Both the position numbers and the translations under genes were made by a program. The notes beneath the pieces were generated by a model, which saw only the letters and a program-made list of their open reading frames with translations, did not search any database and had not been told where the DNA came from. From assembly GCA_963736695.1 (NCBI GenBank), contig CAVTPU010000001.1:124001-188000 (forward strand): a DNA stretch of 64,000 bases. The letters run 5' to 3'. Below, piece by piece: positions 54,110 through 63,975 of this stretch. The stretch is from CAVTPU01 sp963736695 (GTDB lineage: Bacteria; Actinomycetota; Actinomycetes; Mycobacteriales; Micromonosporaceae). Position 1 is the stretch's first letter. Each line of letters begins with the position of its first letter.

Positions 54110-54430
54110 ATGTCCAGTGGTTGGGCAGCCAACGCTAACGAGATCCGAACGCACGCCGCGAACATCGAGACGGTCCGGGGACGTTTCGATGCGGTGCGGG
54201 CGGCGAGCGCCCACATCGCCGCCGACGACGCGGCGTACGGGCTGCTATGTGGGTGGATCTCCGGAATCCTCGAGGACCGGCACAAGCGCCAGGACGAGTT
54301 GATCGCTTATATCGACGAGAACCTGGCCATGGCGGTCGAGCGACTCCACACGACCGGGGGAAACTACGAGTCCACGGACGCCGACTCGGCGGACTCGATC
54401 ACCCGTGTCGACCGCCGATTGACACGGTGA
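54110..54430 (+). CDS. EspC-like type VII secretion substrate
   Basis: 106 residues. Helix-turn-helix hairpin of the ESX-1-associated EspC/PE-like type: TRSHAANIETVRGRF-like start (IRTHAANIETVRGRFDAVRA), then DAAYGLLCGWISGILED and DELIAYIDENLAMAVERLHT, and a C-terminal GNYESTDADSADS. Six bases after the YbaB stop. Probably forms a heterodimer with the next gene product for export. Confidence 0.82.
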   Translation: MSSGWAANANEIRTHAANIETVRGRFDAVRAASAHIAADDAAYGLLCGWISGILEDRHKRQDELIAYIDENLAMAVERLHTTGGNYESTDADSADSITRVDRRLTR

Positions 54431-54439
54431 GGTTTCGCC

Positions 54440-55141
54440 ATGTCCGACAACAACCTGGTCGCCGACGTCGACTCGACTCGAGAGGTGTGGACCGGATCGT
54501 CGCTGGCCGAAGGGTTCGAGGGACTCGTCGACGCGATCCGCAGCGAAAGCTGGGTCGACGATCTGCTGGTTGGTGCCGCCTTCGGCGTCGAGGTCGTCGC
54601 GACCGTGATGGATCCGCTCAGCGCCCTGCTCGCCAACGGACTGGGCTGGGCGATGGAGTATTTCGAACCTCTGCGGCAGATCCTCGACGACTTGACGGGC
54701 ATGCCCGATGTGGTGGCCTCACACGCCGCGACGTGGAACAACATGGCCGGCGAGCTGGGCCGCATGGCTGGCGACCTGCGATCCCGCTTGGGATCTGATC
54801 TGTCCATGTGGGAGGGACAGGCAGCCAACGCCTATCAGAGCCTGATGGCCCACAACGTCGACGCCATCGCCGGACTGGGATCCGTCTCGACGGCGATGGC
54901 GGTCGCGACACAAGCGGCCGGGAACCTGGTGGCGTTCACCCGCGAGATCGTGCGGGATCTCATCGCCGACCTGGTGGCGAGGGTGATCGTGTGGGCCGTC
55001 GAGGCGATCTTCGTGGTGACGATCCCGGTCATCGCGGCACAGATCGCGGCGGCCGTCGTCAAGTGGGGTGGACGGATCCTCACCTATGTGGTCGCGTTGA
55101 TCACCAGCCTCACAGGCCTGTCCACACTCATCAACGGATAG
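54440..55141 (+). CDS. WXG100-like T7SS protein with hydrophobic C-terminus
   Basis: 233 residues. The WXG-type helical hairpin shows ATWNNMAGELGRMAGDLRSR, then SMWEGQAANAYQSLMAHN (W-x-G). It is flanked by long hydrophobic stretches (LLVGAAFGVEVVATVMDPLS; IVWAVEAIFVVTIPVIAAQI) like LXG/large WXG proteins that carry toxins across membranes. It ends directly at the toxin gene start. Confidence 0.82.
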   Translation: MSDNNLVADVDSTREVWTGSSLAEGFEGLVDAIRSESWVDDLLVGAAFGVEVVATVMDPLSALLANGLGWAMEYFEPLRQILDDLTGMPDVVASHAATWNNMAGELGRMAGDLRSRLGSDLSMWEGQAANAYQSLMAHNVDAIAGLGSVSTAMAVATQAAGNLVAFTREIVRDLIADLVARVIVWAVEAIFVVTIPVIAAQIAAAVVKWGGRILTYVVALITSLTGLSTLING

Positions 55142-55879
55142 ATGACTGTGGCGAAGCCCAAAGGCCCGGACGGCGTCGAAGGCGACGCGGACGCCGCTGC
55201 GCCGCCTCGGTCCGGCCGACCTCGAGGTGACAGCGCGCAGAGCATCGCCGAGGCGCAGGAGACCACAGCCCACGCGGCATTCGACGGCCGGCCGGGCGCC
55301 AGCCGGAGTTCCGCCCCTGGGAGCGGTTCCGACGAGTCGCCCGGCGACGGGCCGAACCGGGACTCCAACGACGGCGACAGTCGGGATGGGCGGTCCGGGC
55401 CTGACGACTCGGTCACCGTGGCGACAGGGGAGCCGGGCGGCACGCCGACCGGCGGTCCGACTCGCATCAATCCGAAACAAGACGCCACCGTTCGCCGATC
55501 CCTCGCGCTGGAGAACTCAGGCGCCGTGACGCTGGCCGACAACGGTTATCGGGTGCAACAGAACCCGACAGCCGACGAGGTCGCCGCCGCACGTCAGAAC
55601 ACCGGCGATGTTGGCCGCCCCAGCTCGGACCCCGACTATCTGATCGAGGGCAGGGTCTTCGACTGCTACTCGCCGTCGGAGAACAAGAGCGTGCGCGGAG
55701 TATGGTCCGAGACCGAGGACAAGATCTTGAAGGAGCAGACGCAGCGGGTGGTCGTCAACCTGGAGGGCTGGGCCGGAGACATGTCCGCACTGCGCAGACA
55801 GTTCAACGACTGGCCCATCGCCAACGTCAAAGAGGTCAAGGCCATCACCCCCGACGGCGATATCATCCAGCTCATCTAG
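55142..55879 (+). CDS. toxin with CdiA-type tRNase C-terminal domain
   Basis: 245 residues from ATG 55142, adjacent to the previous stop. Residues 1-125 are a Gly/Ser/Asp-rich disordered linker. The C-terminal domain reads LADNGYRVQQNPTADEVAAA, then SDPDYLIEGRVFDCYSP, GVWSETEDKILKEQTQRVVV, DWPIANVKEVKAITPDGDII, which matches the CdiA C-terminal tRNA nuclease family (PF18451-type; from memory). Would cleave tRNA in susceptible neighbours. Confidence 0.85.
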   Translation: MTVAKPKGPDGVEGDADAAAPPRSGRPRGDSAQSIAEAQETTAHAAFDGRPGASRSSAPGSGSDESPGDGPNRDSNDGDSRDGRSGPDDSVTVATGEPGGTPTGGPTRINPKQDATVRRSLALENSGAVTLADNGYRVQQNPTADEVAAARQNTGDVGRPSSDPDYLIEGRVFDCYSPSENKSVRGVWSETEDKILKEQTQRVVVNLEGWAGDMSALRRQFNDWPIANVKEVKAITPDGDIIQLI

Positions 55880-55911
55880 AAGATCCGCGCGATACCGTGA
55901 GAGTGTGACAT

Positions 55912-56361
55912 ATGTCGACTGAATACCGGCTGGTCGTCAATGGCGACACGCCCGTTGAGCAGATCGCGGAACGGGCGTTTCCGGACCCGGTCGAATGTCC
56001 GACTGGAACGCCACCCTTGCTCGCGGCAGACCTCTATGAGCGGCGGGGATTCGACGTCACCGTCCGTGCCGGACATGACGGCTATCTCGAGACGGAGTCC
56101 GACAACGGGGTGTGGGAGTGGGAACCACGCTCCTATGTCGCGGTGACCTTCCGCGTGGAGAAGAACGCCGACCCGGGCCGGGCGATCGTCAACATGCTCA
56201 CGGTCGTGGGCCGCCTGTTGGACACAGGACAGGAGGACGCGGCCCTCATCCTCAACGGCGACTACCTGCTGCTCACCCGATTCGGCGGTGTGCTCGTCAA
56301 ACACCGCCGCGCGGCGTGGTGGGAGAACTACGCCGACGTCAACGATGTGATCCGGGGATAG
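55912..56361 (+). CDS. SitI3-like immunity protein
   Basis: 149 residues. YVAVTFRVEKNADPGRAIVN, MLTVVGRLLDTGQEDAALIL, NGDYLLLTRFGGVLVKHRRA, i.e. the pattern of SitI3-type proteins, named from the Myxococcus toxin exchange system. It follows the toxin gene by 32 bp and is the expected protector of the producer. Confidence 0.8.
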   Translation: MSTEYRLVVNGDTPVEQIAERAFPDPVECPTGTPPLLAADLYERRGFDVTVRAGHDGYLETESDNGVWEWEPRSYVAVTFRVEKNADPGRAIVNMLTVVGRLLDTGQEDAALILNGDYLLLTRFGGVLVKHRRAAWWENYADVNDVIRG

Positions 56362-56382
56362 GAGCCGCGCAGTCGGGAGCCG

Positions 56383-57261
56383 TCAGCTCAGGCGGGCGGC
56401 GAGCGCGGCGGCGAACCGTTGGGCGGCGCCGGGCGCGGTGGCGAAGAAGAGCGATGGTTCGGTGAGTTCGAGTTCGATGACGACGGGGTTGCCGTCGTCG
56501 TCGCGCAGAAGGTCGACCCGGGCATAGAGCAACCGTTGCGCGCCGCCGGGGACGGCGGCGAGGGCCTGGTCGGCACAGGCGCGTTCCGCGTCGGTGGGCC
56601 GACGGGCGGTGATCGTCTCGGGGACGAAGAGTTCGTCGTCGAGACGATCGGGTCCGGTGAGCATCGGGCCTTTGCGGATCGCGTGGGAGAACTCGCCGTC
56701 GAGATAGATCAGTGCGGTCTCGCCGTATTCGTCCACACTCGACACGTACGGTTGGATCATGGTTTGTCGGCCGGCGGCCTGCAGTCGCCTGACGTGGTCG
56801 GCGGCGAGGCGACGATGCTGTGGGTCGGATCCGTCATAGCGTCCGGCGTCTTTGCTGCCGGCGCTGACTGTCGGTTTGATCACCCAGGTCGCAGTCGACT
56901 CGGCCGGAAATGCCCAGGTGGCGTCCGGTTCGACCCAGATGGTAGGCACGACCGGCACGCCGGACCGGGCCAGATCCGACAGATAGCGTTTGTCGGTGTT
57001 CCACGCGACGATGTCGGCCGGGTTGATCAGCCGTGGCACCGACCGTGCCCAGGTGAGGAAGTCGTCGCGGCGTGGGCAATAGTCCCACGTCGACCGCAAC
57101 ACGACGGCGTCGAACTGGTGCCAGTCGACGGCCGGGTCGTCCCAGACGACAGGGGTGGCGACGATGCCATGCGCGGCCAGTGGGTCGGTCAGCAGCCGGT
57201 CGTCATTGTCGAGGTCCGGCAGGGCCGCACATGTGGCCAGCGCGGCCCGCCGTCGAGTCAT
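56383..57261 (-). CDS. ATP-grasp ligase-like protein (RimK/DcsG-like)
   Basis: 292 residues. ATWVIKPTVSAGSKDAGRYD (ATP-grasp strand and Lys), VSSVDEYGETALIYLDGEFS, and the metal/ATP site RVDLLRDDDGNPVVIELELT followed by EPSLFF. The N-terminus GIVATPVVWDD and WDYCPRRDDFLTWA is typical of the group that includes cycloserine ligase DcsG. Joins a carboxylate to an amine; the substrate is unknown. Confidence 0.85.
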   Translation of the reverse strand: MTRRRAALATCAALPDLDNDDRLLTDPLAAHGIVATPVVWDDPAVDWHQFDAVVLRSTWDYCPRRDDFLTWARSVPRLINPADIVAWNTDKRYLSDLARSGVPVVPTIWVEPDATWAFPAESTATWVIKPTVSAGSKDAGRYDGSDPQHRRLAADHVRRLQAAGRQTMIQPYVSSVDEYGETALIYLDGEFSHAIRKGPMLTGPDRLDDELFVPETITARRPTDAERACADQALAAVPGGAQRLLYARVDLLRDDDGNPVVIELELTEPSLFFATAPGAAQRFAAALAARLS

Positions 57262-57267
57262 GCGACG

Positions 57268-57600
57268 TTAACGGCTGAACACGCGTCGGCGCATCGAGTG
57301 CCAGAGGTCGTTGCTGGGTCGCATCTGCTCGATGAGCTCGCGCTCCCACTCGTTCTCGACCTCGACCCCGGCACGCTCGCAGGCGGCGCGGGCGATGTCG
57401 GTGCTCTCCGCGAAGTGGTCACCCCAGGTGCCGTCCTTGCCCACGACCACGATCCGCGCCCCGCGACGTCCGACATATTCGACCACCGCCTTCGCTCCAC
57501 CGTGTCCGGCGGCGAAGGATTTCAGTGATGTCACGATGCCGGCGGCCGTCGCGGTGGTCGTCGGGTCAGTGGTCAGCGTTGTATACGAACCATCAGCCAT
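57268..57600 (-). CDS. conserved hypothetical protein
   Basis: 110 residues from ATG 57600. AKAVVEYVGRRGARIVVVGK, GTWGDHFAESTDIARAACER, AGVEVENEWERELIEQM, HSMRRRVFSR. It resembles a small alpha/beta protein found in actinobacteria, without known function. Six bases separate its stop from the ATP-grasp start. Confidence 0.7.
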   Translation of the reverse strand: MADGSYTTLTTDPTTTATAAGIVTSLKSFAAGHGGAKAVVEYVGRRGARIVVVGKDGTWGDHFAESTDIARAACERAGVEVENEWERELIEQMRPSNDLWHSMRRRVFSR

Positions 57601-57804
57601 GTCAGTCAGGGTAATCAGCTAACCCGCCGGCCGCACGGTGACCATTTGGCCGATGTGATGAGCGTTACGGTTGACATTCGGTCACCACTGAGCGTGATGG
57701 GGGGTCAATTCGTGACATTTACCCGTCAAAGCGACAGGGCTCGCGAGATTCGGTGCCACGGATTGGACAACGGAACTTTTCGGGCGAGCCAGCGATAAAG
57801 CCGG

Positions 57805-58887
57805 TCAGAACAGGACACCGACTGCGATCGCCGCGAAGACCAACGTGAGATAAGTCGTCGACCAGTGGAACAAGATCATCGGACGCACCGGTTCGCCCCG
57901 ACGGATCCGCCCGAACATCCGGTGCGCCTGCACGAGGAAGAGCACACCGGCGATCGCGGCGGTGACCGCATAGACCAGCGAGCCGCTCCACGGCCACAGC
58001 AGCGCCGAGGTCGCCACGGTCAGCCACGTGTAGACGATCGTCTCCGCCCCGACCCGCCGCAATGACGCCACGACCGGCAGCATCGGAATGCCGGCCCGGG
58101 CGTAGTCGTCCTTGAACTTCACGGCCAGCGCGTAGAAGTGGGGCGGCTGCCAGAAGAAGACGATGCCGAACATCACCCACGCCGGCCACGACAGCGAACC
58201 GGTCACCGCGGCCCAACCGATGAGCACCGGCATCGCGCCGCAGACCCCGCCCCAGACCGTGTTCTGCGCGGTGGTCCGCTTGAGCCACATCGTGTAGACC
58301 ACGTCGTAATAGACGATCGCCGCGAACGTCAACGCGGTCGCGAGCCACGTGGTGAACAACGCCATGAGCGTGACGGAGACCACCGCGAGACTGAGCCCGA
58401 AGACCAGCGCCGACCGGGGTTCGACGACGTGCGTCGGCAGCGGCCGCCGAGCCGTGCGGCCCATCAACTCATCGATGTCGCGGTCGATATAGCAGTTGAG
58501 CACGCTCGCCGCTCCGGCCGCGAGCGAGCCGCCGAGCAACACGACCGCGATGAGCCCCCACGACGGCCGCGAGCCTTCGCTGGCGAGCAGCATCGCCGGC
58601 ACGGTCGTGACGAGCAGCAGCTCGACGATGCGTGGTTTGGTGAGGGCCAGGTAGGCCCGAGCCCTCACCCGCAGGCCGGCGAGACCATTCGGCGCCGCCG
58701 GACCCGCCGGGCGGGGGCGAAAGTCGACGACGCCGCCGGAGTCGACCGGCGGGTCGATCACGGTCGAGGCGGCGAGCGCGACCGACGCGCTGCCCTCGTC
58801 CATGGGGGCACGCGGGTGGGCCCGTCGCTCGGCGAGAGGATTCACCGGCCGGGGCACGGGCACTGAGGCCGACACCGGAGCTGTCAC
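57805..58887 (-). CDS. ctaB: protoheme IX farnesyltransferase (heme O synthase)
   Basis: Adds the farnesyl group to heme B. 360 residues; about 75 disordered N-terminal residues, then the UbiA fold. Asp-rich sites: GAASVLNCYIDRDIDELMGR (N-x3-D-x2-D) and the second in AVKFKDDYARAGIPMLPVV; TKPRIVELLLVTTVPAM is the first helix. Works with ctaA, located 5 kb away. Confidence 0.95.
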   Translation of the reverse strand: MTAPVSASVPVPRPVNPLAERRAHPRAPMDEGSASVALAASTVIDPPVDSGGVVDFRPRPAGPAAPNGLAGLRVRARAYLALTKPRIVELLLVTTVPAMLLASEGSRPSWGLIAVVLLGGSLAAGAASVLNCYIDRDIDELMGRTARRPLPTHVVEPRSALVFGLSLAVVSVTLMALFTTWLATALTFAAIVYYDVVYTMWLKRTTAQNTVWGGVCGAMPVLIGWAAVTGSLSWPAWVMFGIVFFWQPPHFYALAVKFKDDYARAGIPMLPVVASLRRVGAETIVYTWLTVATSALLWPWSGSLVYAVTAAIAGVLFLVQAHRMFGRIRRGEPVRPMILFHWSTTYLTLVFAAIAVGVLF

Positions 58888-59099
58888 TGGTCGCGGTCAC
58901 CTTCCCGCACAGGCGGCAGTTGCGAAGACGCGAACACCCACAAACCATGGGCGGTTTTCTGCGGGGTCACGTCGCGAAACAGACTACGCCCAGGCCGGAG
59001 CCGGGCCACCCGCCCCCCAACCGGCTCGCCGCCGCTGGTCGCGATCTCAATGGGGCGGTGGCTGCGCCTGCGGCTGGTGACGCCGGTAGTGTCCGTGGG

Positions 59100-61195
59100 G
59101 TGAGCACCTTGGTCTGGTCCGACATTGATCGACGCGCGGTCGCAACCGTGCGCGCCCTGGCGATGGACGCGGTGGAGCGGGCCGGCAACGGCCATCCCGG
59201 CACCGCGATGAGCCTCGCCCCCGCCGCCTATCTGCTTTTCCAGCGGGTGATGCGCCATGATCCGACCGACCCGCACTGGGCGGGTCGCGATCGGTTCGTG
59301 CTCTCCTGCGGCCACTCCAGCCTCACTCTCTACATTCAGCTCTATCTCGCCGGTTACGGCCTCGACGCTGGCCGACCTGCGCCAACTGCGACAGTGGGAC
59401 TCGCTGACACCCGGGCACCCCGAGCACGGGCACACGGCCGGGGTGGAGACCACCACCGGGCCGCTCGGCCAGGGGCTGGGCAACGCGGTCGGCATGGCGA
59501 TGGCGGCGCGGCGGGAACGCGGCCTGCTCGACCCCGACGCCCCGGCCGGCGCGAGCCCGTTCGACCACGCGATCTTCGTGCTGTGCTCCGACGGCGACCT
59601 CGAGGAGGGCGTCAGCCACGAGGTGAGCGCACTCGCCGGCCACCAGCAGCTCGGCAACCTCATCGCGATCTGGGACGACAACCAGATCTCCATCGAGGAC
59701 GACACGGCCATCGCGCTCTCCGAGGACGTGCTCGCGCGCTACGAGGCCTACGGCTGGCATGTGCAGCGCGTCGACTGGCGGGGCCACGACCCGTACTCGG
59801 AGAATGTCTCGGCGCTGCATGACGCGCTGGTCGCGGCCCGCGCCGAGACCGTCGCGGCCGTCGTTCATCGCGTTGCGCACCATCATCGGGTGGCCGGCGC
59901 CGACGAAGCAGAACACCGGCAAGGCGCACGGATCGGCGCTGGGCGCCGACGAGGTCGCCGCCACCAAGCAGATCATGGGGTTCGACCCGGCGGTCACGTT
60001 CCATGTCGCCCCCGATGTGCTCACCCACACCCGTATGGTAATCGAACGTGCTCGATTGGAACGGGTCCGCTGGCAGGCCGATCTGGACGCGTGGGCCGCC
60101 GCCAACCCCGACCGGGCGGCCCTCGCCGACCGGCTCACCGACAGGCGACTGCCGGACGGATGGACGGAGGCGCTGCCGGTCTTCGCGGCCGACCCGAAGG
60201 GCATGGCGACCCGCAAGGCCTCCGGCGAGGTGCTGCGGGCGTTCGGACCGGTGCTGCCCGAACTGTGGGGCGGCTCGGCCGACCTGGCGGAGAGCAACAA
60301 CACGACGATCGAGGGCGAGCCGTCGTTCATTCCTCCCACCCACGCCACCAAAGCATTCCCGGGCGACTGGTACGGCCGCACTCTGCACTTCGGAATCCGC
60401 GAGCACGGCATGGGCGCGATCCTCAACGGCATCGCCCTGCACGGCGGCACCCGCCCCTACGGCGGCACGTTCCTCGTCTTCAGCGACTACATGCGGCCGG
60501 CGGTGCGCCTCGCCGCCCTCATGAAGCTGCCGGTCGTCTACGTCTGGACGCACGACTCGATCGGGCTCGGCGAGGACGGCCCGACCCACCAGCCGGTGGA
60601 GCAGCTCGCGGCGCTGCGGGCGATCCCCGGCCTCGACGTGGTGCGCCCCGCTGACGCCAACGAGACCGCGTGGGCGTGGCGGATGGCGCTGCAGCACACC
60701 GACCGGCCCACCGCGCTCTGCCTGACCCGGCAGAACGTGCCGGTGCTCGACCGCGACGAGTTCGCCCCGGCCGACGGGGTGACCCGCGGCGGTTACGTGC
60801 TCGCCGAGGCCGACGGCGGCCAGCCGCAGGTGATCCTCATCGGCACCGGGTCTGAGGTGGCGCTCTGCCTCGACGCCCGGCGACACCTGGAGGCCGAGGG
60901 GATCCCCACCCGGGTCGTCTCCATGCCGTGCCAGGAGTGGTTCCGCGCGCAGGACGCGGCCTATCGCACCCAGGTGCTCCCCGCCGGAGTGACGGCGCGG
61001 GTCAGCGTCGAGGCCGCCGTGTCGATGTCATGGCACGATCTGGTCGGGGAACACGGTGAGTGCGTCAGCCTCGAGCACTTCGGCGCCAGCGCCCCCTATC
61101 AGATCCTTTTCGAGCAGTTCGGTTTCACCACCGACCGGGTTGTCGCGGCCGCACACGCCAGCCTGACCCGGGCCACAGCAGGAGGACCCCGATGA
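59100..61195 (+). CDS. tkt: transketolase, reading frame broken twice by +1
   Basis: Non-oxidative pentose phosphate enzyme (TPP). From GTG 59100: STLVWSDIDRRAVATVRALA, NGHPGTAMSLAPAAYLLFQR, DRFVLSCGHSSLTLYIQLYL. At about 59360-59372 the frame must shift (LADLRQLRQWDSLTPGHPEH, TTGPLGQGLGNAVGMAMAAR, CSDGDLEEGVSHEVSALAGH). At about 59850-59857 it shifts again (RPSFIALRTIIGWPAP, then intact to 61195: LWGGSADLAESNNTTI, GIREHGMGAILNGIALHGG, YVWTHDSIGLGEDGPTHQPV). Both shifts equal one inserted base. Adjacent tal and pgi suggest a functional operon and sequence error. Confidence 0.88.
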
Positions 61196-62296
61196 CCGAC
61201 CGGTTGGCACAGCTCAGTGACAGTGGCGTCGCGATATGGCTCGACGACATCTCCCGGGGCCGACTCATCGGTGGTGGCCTCGAGCAACTGTGTCGGGACC
61301 AACACGTCGTGGGGGTGACCTCCAACCCGACCATCTTCGCCAAGGCACTGTCGGTCTCCGGTGACTACGCCGAGCAGCTCGCCGATCTCGCGCGGCGCGG
61401 GGTCGACGTGGCCGAGGCGACCCGCATGGTCACCACGTACGACGTGCGGTGGGCCTGTGACGTGATGCGGCCGGCCTACGACGCGTCCGCGGGGGTCGAC
61501 GGCCGGGTCTCGATCGAGGTCGACCCCCGGATGGCGCACGACACCGACGCCACGATCGCCGAGGCGAAACAGCTGTGGTGGCTGGTCGACCGGCCCAACC
61601 TCTTCATCAAGATTCCCGCGACCGACGGCTGGACTGCCCGCGATCACGGCGACCCTCGCCGCCGGCATTAGTGTCAATGTCACCCTCATCTTCAGCCTCG
61701 ACCGTTACCTGAGGGTGATGGAGGCGTTCTTCGCCGGGCTGGAGCAGGCGCGGGCCAACGGACACGACCTGAGCACCATCGGGTCGGTGGCCTCGTTCTT
61801 CGTCTCCCGCGTCGACTCCGAGATCGACACCCGGCTCGACCGGATCGGCTCGCCGGCCGCCGCGGCGCTCAAAGGCCGGGCCGGGGTGGCCAACGCCCAA
61901 CTCGCCTACGCCGCGCACCTGGAGACGTTCGACAGCCCCCGGTGGGCGGCCCTGGCCGCCGCCGGAGCCCACCGGCAACGGCCGCTGTGGGCGTCGACAT
62001 CGACGAAGAACCCCGACTATCGCGACGTCATCTACGTCGAGGAGCTCATCGCCCCAGGGGTGGTCAACACCATGCCCGAGCCGACCATCCACGCCTTCGC
62101 CGACCACGGACAGACCCGCCCCGACGCGATGACAGCCGCAGCCGACGAAGCCCGCGCCGTGCTCGCCGAACTCGCCACTCTCGGTGTCGACTACACCGAC
62201 GTCACCGAGGTGTTAGAACGGGAAGGCGTGAAGAAGTTCGAAGAGTCGTGGCTCGAGCTGCTGGCCACCGTGCAGACCCAGTTAGGAGCGGCATGA
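61192..62296 (+). CDS. tal: transaldolase, one +1 frame shift
   Basis: ATG 61192 overlaps the tkt stop (ATGA). The first frame gives SGVAIWLDDISRGRLIGGGL, VVGVTSNPTIFAKALS, VSIEVDPRMAHDTDATIAEA and LFIKIPATDG; at about 61624-61632 it moves to GLPAITATLAAGISVNVTLI, FSLDRYLRVMEAFFAG, then LWASTSTKNPDYRDVIYVEE with the end at 62296. The Lys of the Schiff base lies in the LFIKIPAT segment, just before the shift. The tal/pgi overlap (ATGA) shows that translation is expected to reach the end. Confidence 0.88.
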
Positions 62297-63975
62297 CCGA
62301 GGTGGAGACGGCGGCCGGACTCGCGGTCCGGACCGGGATCGACGTCGACGGCGCCACCGCCGCCCGCGACCAGCTGATCCGCGAAGACGCGGCGGGCCTG
62401 CTCGCCGCCAAAGACCCAACCCTGTGGGGTACGCAAGCGGAGGCGGAGGCCTCGATCCGGCTCGGCTGGGTCGACACCTTCCACCGCAGCCGAGCACTCC
62501 TGCCGCGGCTCGCCGAACTCACCCAACGCTGCGCCGGCCTCGACCACGTCGTGCTTGCCGGCATGGGCGGCTCGTCACTGGCGCCCGAGGTGATCGCCCG
62601 CACGCTCGGAGTCGAGCTGACGGTGCTCGACACCACCGACCCGCACCAGGTCAAGGCGGCGCTCGCCGACCGCATCGACCGCACGGTGCTGGTGGTCGCG
62701 AGCAAGTCCGGCTCCACCGTCGAGACCGACGCGCAGCGGCGCGCCTACGTCCAAGCGTTCACCGACGCCGGAATCACCGACGTCGGTCGGCACATCGTCG
62801 TCGTCACCGACCCCGGCTCGCCGCTGGAGGCGATCGGAGACGAACTCGGCGCCGCCGTCATCCTGGCCGACCCGCACGTCGGCGGCCGATACAGCGCACT
62901 GACCGCGTTCGGACTCGTGCCGGCCGCGCTCGCCGGGGTCGACGTCGCCGAGCTACTCGAGCAGGCAGAGTCGTTCGCCAAGTCGCTGTCCAATGGACAC
63001 GCCAACCCGACCCTCACCGTGGCCGCCACCCTCGCCGCCGCCGCCTCCCGTGGACGCGACAAGGTCGCCCTCATCGACGACGGCACCGGCATCAGCGGAC
63101 TCGGCGACTGGGCCGAACAACTCATCGCCGAGTCGACCGGCAAAGAAGGCACCGGCATCCTCCCCGTGGTGGTGGAGACTCCGACCGCGCCCGGCGCGAC
63201 CGGACCCGACGTGCTCACCGTCACCATCGGCGGATCGCTGCCGCCGGCCGTCATGCCCGGCGGCGGGGCCGACCCGCACCTGTCGGTCAACGGCCCGCTC
63301 GGCGCCCAGTTCTTCCTGTGGGAGGCGGCGACCGCGCTCGCCGGCCGACTCCTGTTGATCAACCCGTTCGACCAGCCCAACGTCGCCGAGAGCAAGGACA
63401 ACACGGCGCGCATCCTCGACGGCGGCGAACCGGCGTCCACGCCGCTGTTCGTCGACGGCGCGGTCGAGGTGCACGGCGGGCCGGAGATCGCCGGCGCGAC
63501 CACCGTCGCCGAGGCGCTCACCCGCCTGCTCGGGCAGGTCCCCGACCACGGCTACCTCGCGATCATGGCCTATCTCGACCGGTTCGGCGACGCGCCCGCC
63601 GCCGACGTGCGGGCGCCGCTCGCCGCAGCGAGCGGCGCGGCGGTCACCTTCGGCTGGGGGCCACGGTTTCTGCACTCCACCGGGCAATATCACAAAGGTG
63701 GGCCGGCGAACGGCGCGTTCCTCCAGATCACCGGTGTGGTCACCGACGATGTGGCGGTGCCGGGCCGCCCGTACGGATTCGGGGGTTTGCAACGTGCCCA
63801 GGCCGCGGGGGATCGGGAGGCGCTGGGCGGCCGGGGTCGTCCCCTGCTGTGGCTGCACCTGACCGACCGGGCCCAAGGTGTCGCCCAACTTGTCACAGCG
63901 GCGAAAACCGTGGCGGCCAACGCCGACACGGCTGGGTCGTCGAGCCCGGACGCCGGCACGGAGGCGCGGCCCTGA
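62293..63975 (+). CDS. pgi: glucose-6-phosphate isomerase
   Basis: Interconverts glucose-6-P and fructose-6-P. 560 residues from ATG 62293, overlapping the tal stop. Features: VVLAGMGGSSLAPEVIARTL, LVVASKSGSTVETDAQRRAY (phosphate-binding Ser/Thr), VVTDPGSPLEAIGDELG, VGGRYSALTAFGLVPAAL, LLLINPFDQPNVAESKDNTA, and GPRFLHSTGQYHKGGPANGA with the active Lys/His. This is the long actinobacterial form. Intact frame. Confidence 0.93.
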   Translation: MTEVETAAGLAVRTGIDVDGATAARDQLIREDAAGLLAAKDPTLWGTQAEAEASIRLGWVDTFHRSRALLPRLAELTQRCAGLDHVVLAGMGGSSLAPEVIARTLGVELTVLDTTDPHQVKAALADRIDRTVLVVASKSGSTVETDAQRRAYVQAFTDAGITDVGRHIVVVTDPGSPLEAIGDELGAAVILADPHVGGRYSALTAFGLVPAALAGVDVAELLEQAESFAKSLSNGHANPTLTVAATLAAAASRGRDKVALIDDGTGISGLGDWAEQLIAESTGKEGTGILPVVVETPTAPGATGPDVLTVTIGGSLPPAVMPGGGADPHLSVNGPLGAQFFLWEAATALAGRLLLINPFDQPNVAESKDNTARILDGGEPASTPLFVDGAVEVHGGPEIAGATTVAEALTRLLGQVPDHGYLAIMAYLDRFGDAPAADVRAPLAAASGAAVTFGWGPRFLHSTGQYHKGGPANGAFLQITGVVTDDVAVPGRPYGFGGLQRAQAAGDREALGGRGRPLLWLHLTDRAQGVAQLVTAAKTVAANADTAGSSSPDAGTEARP

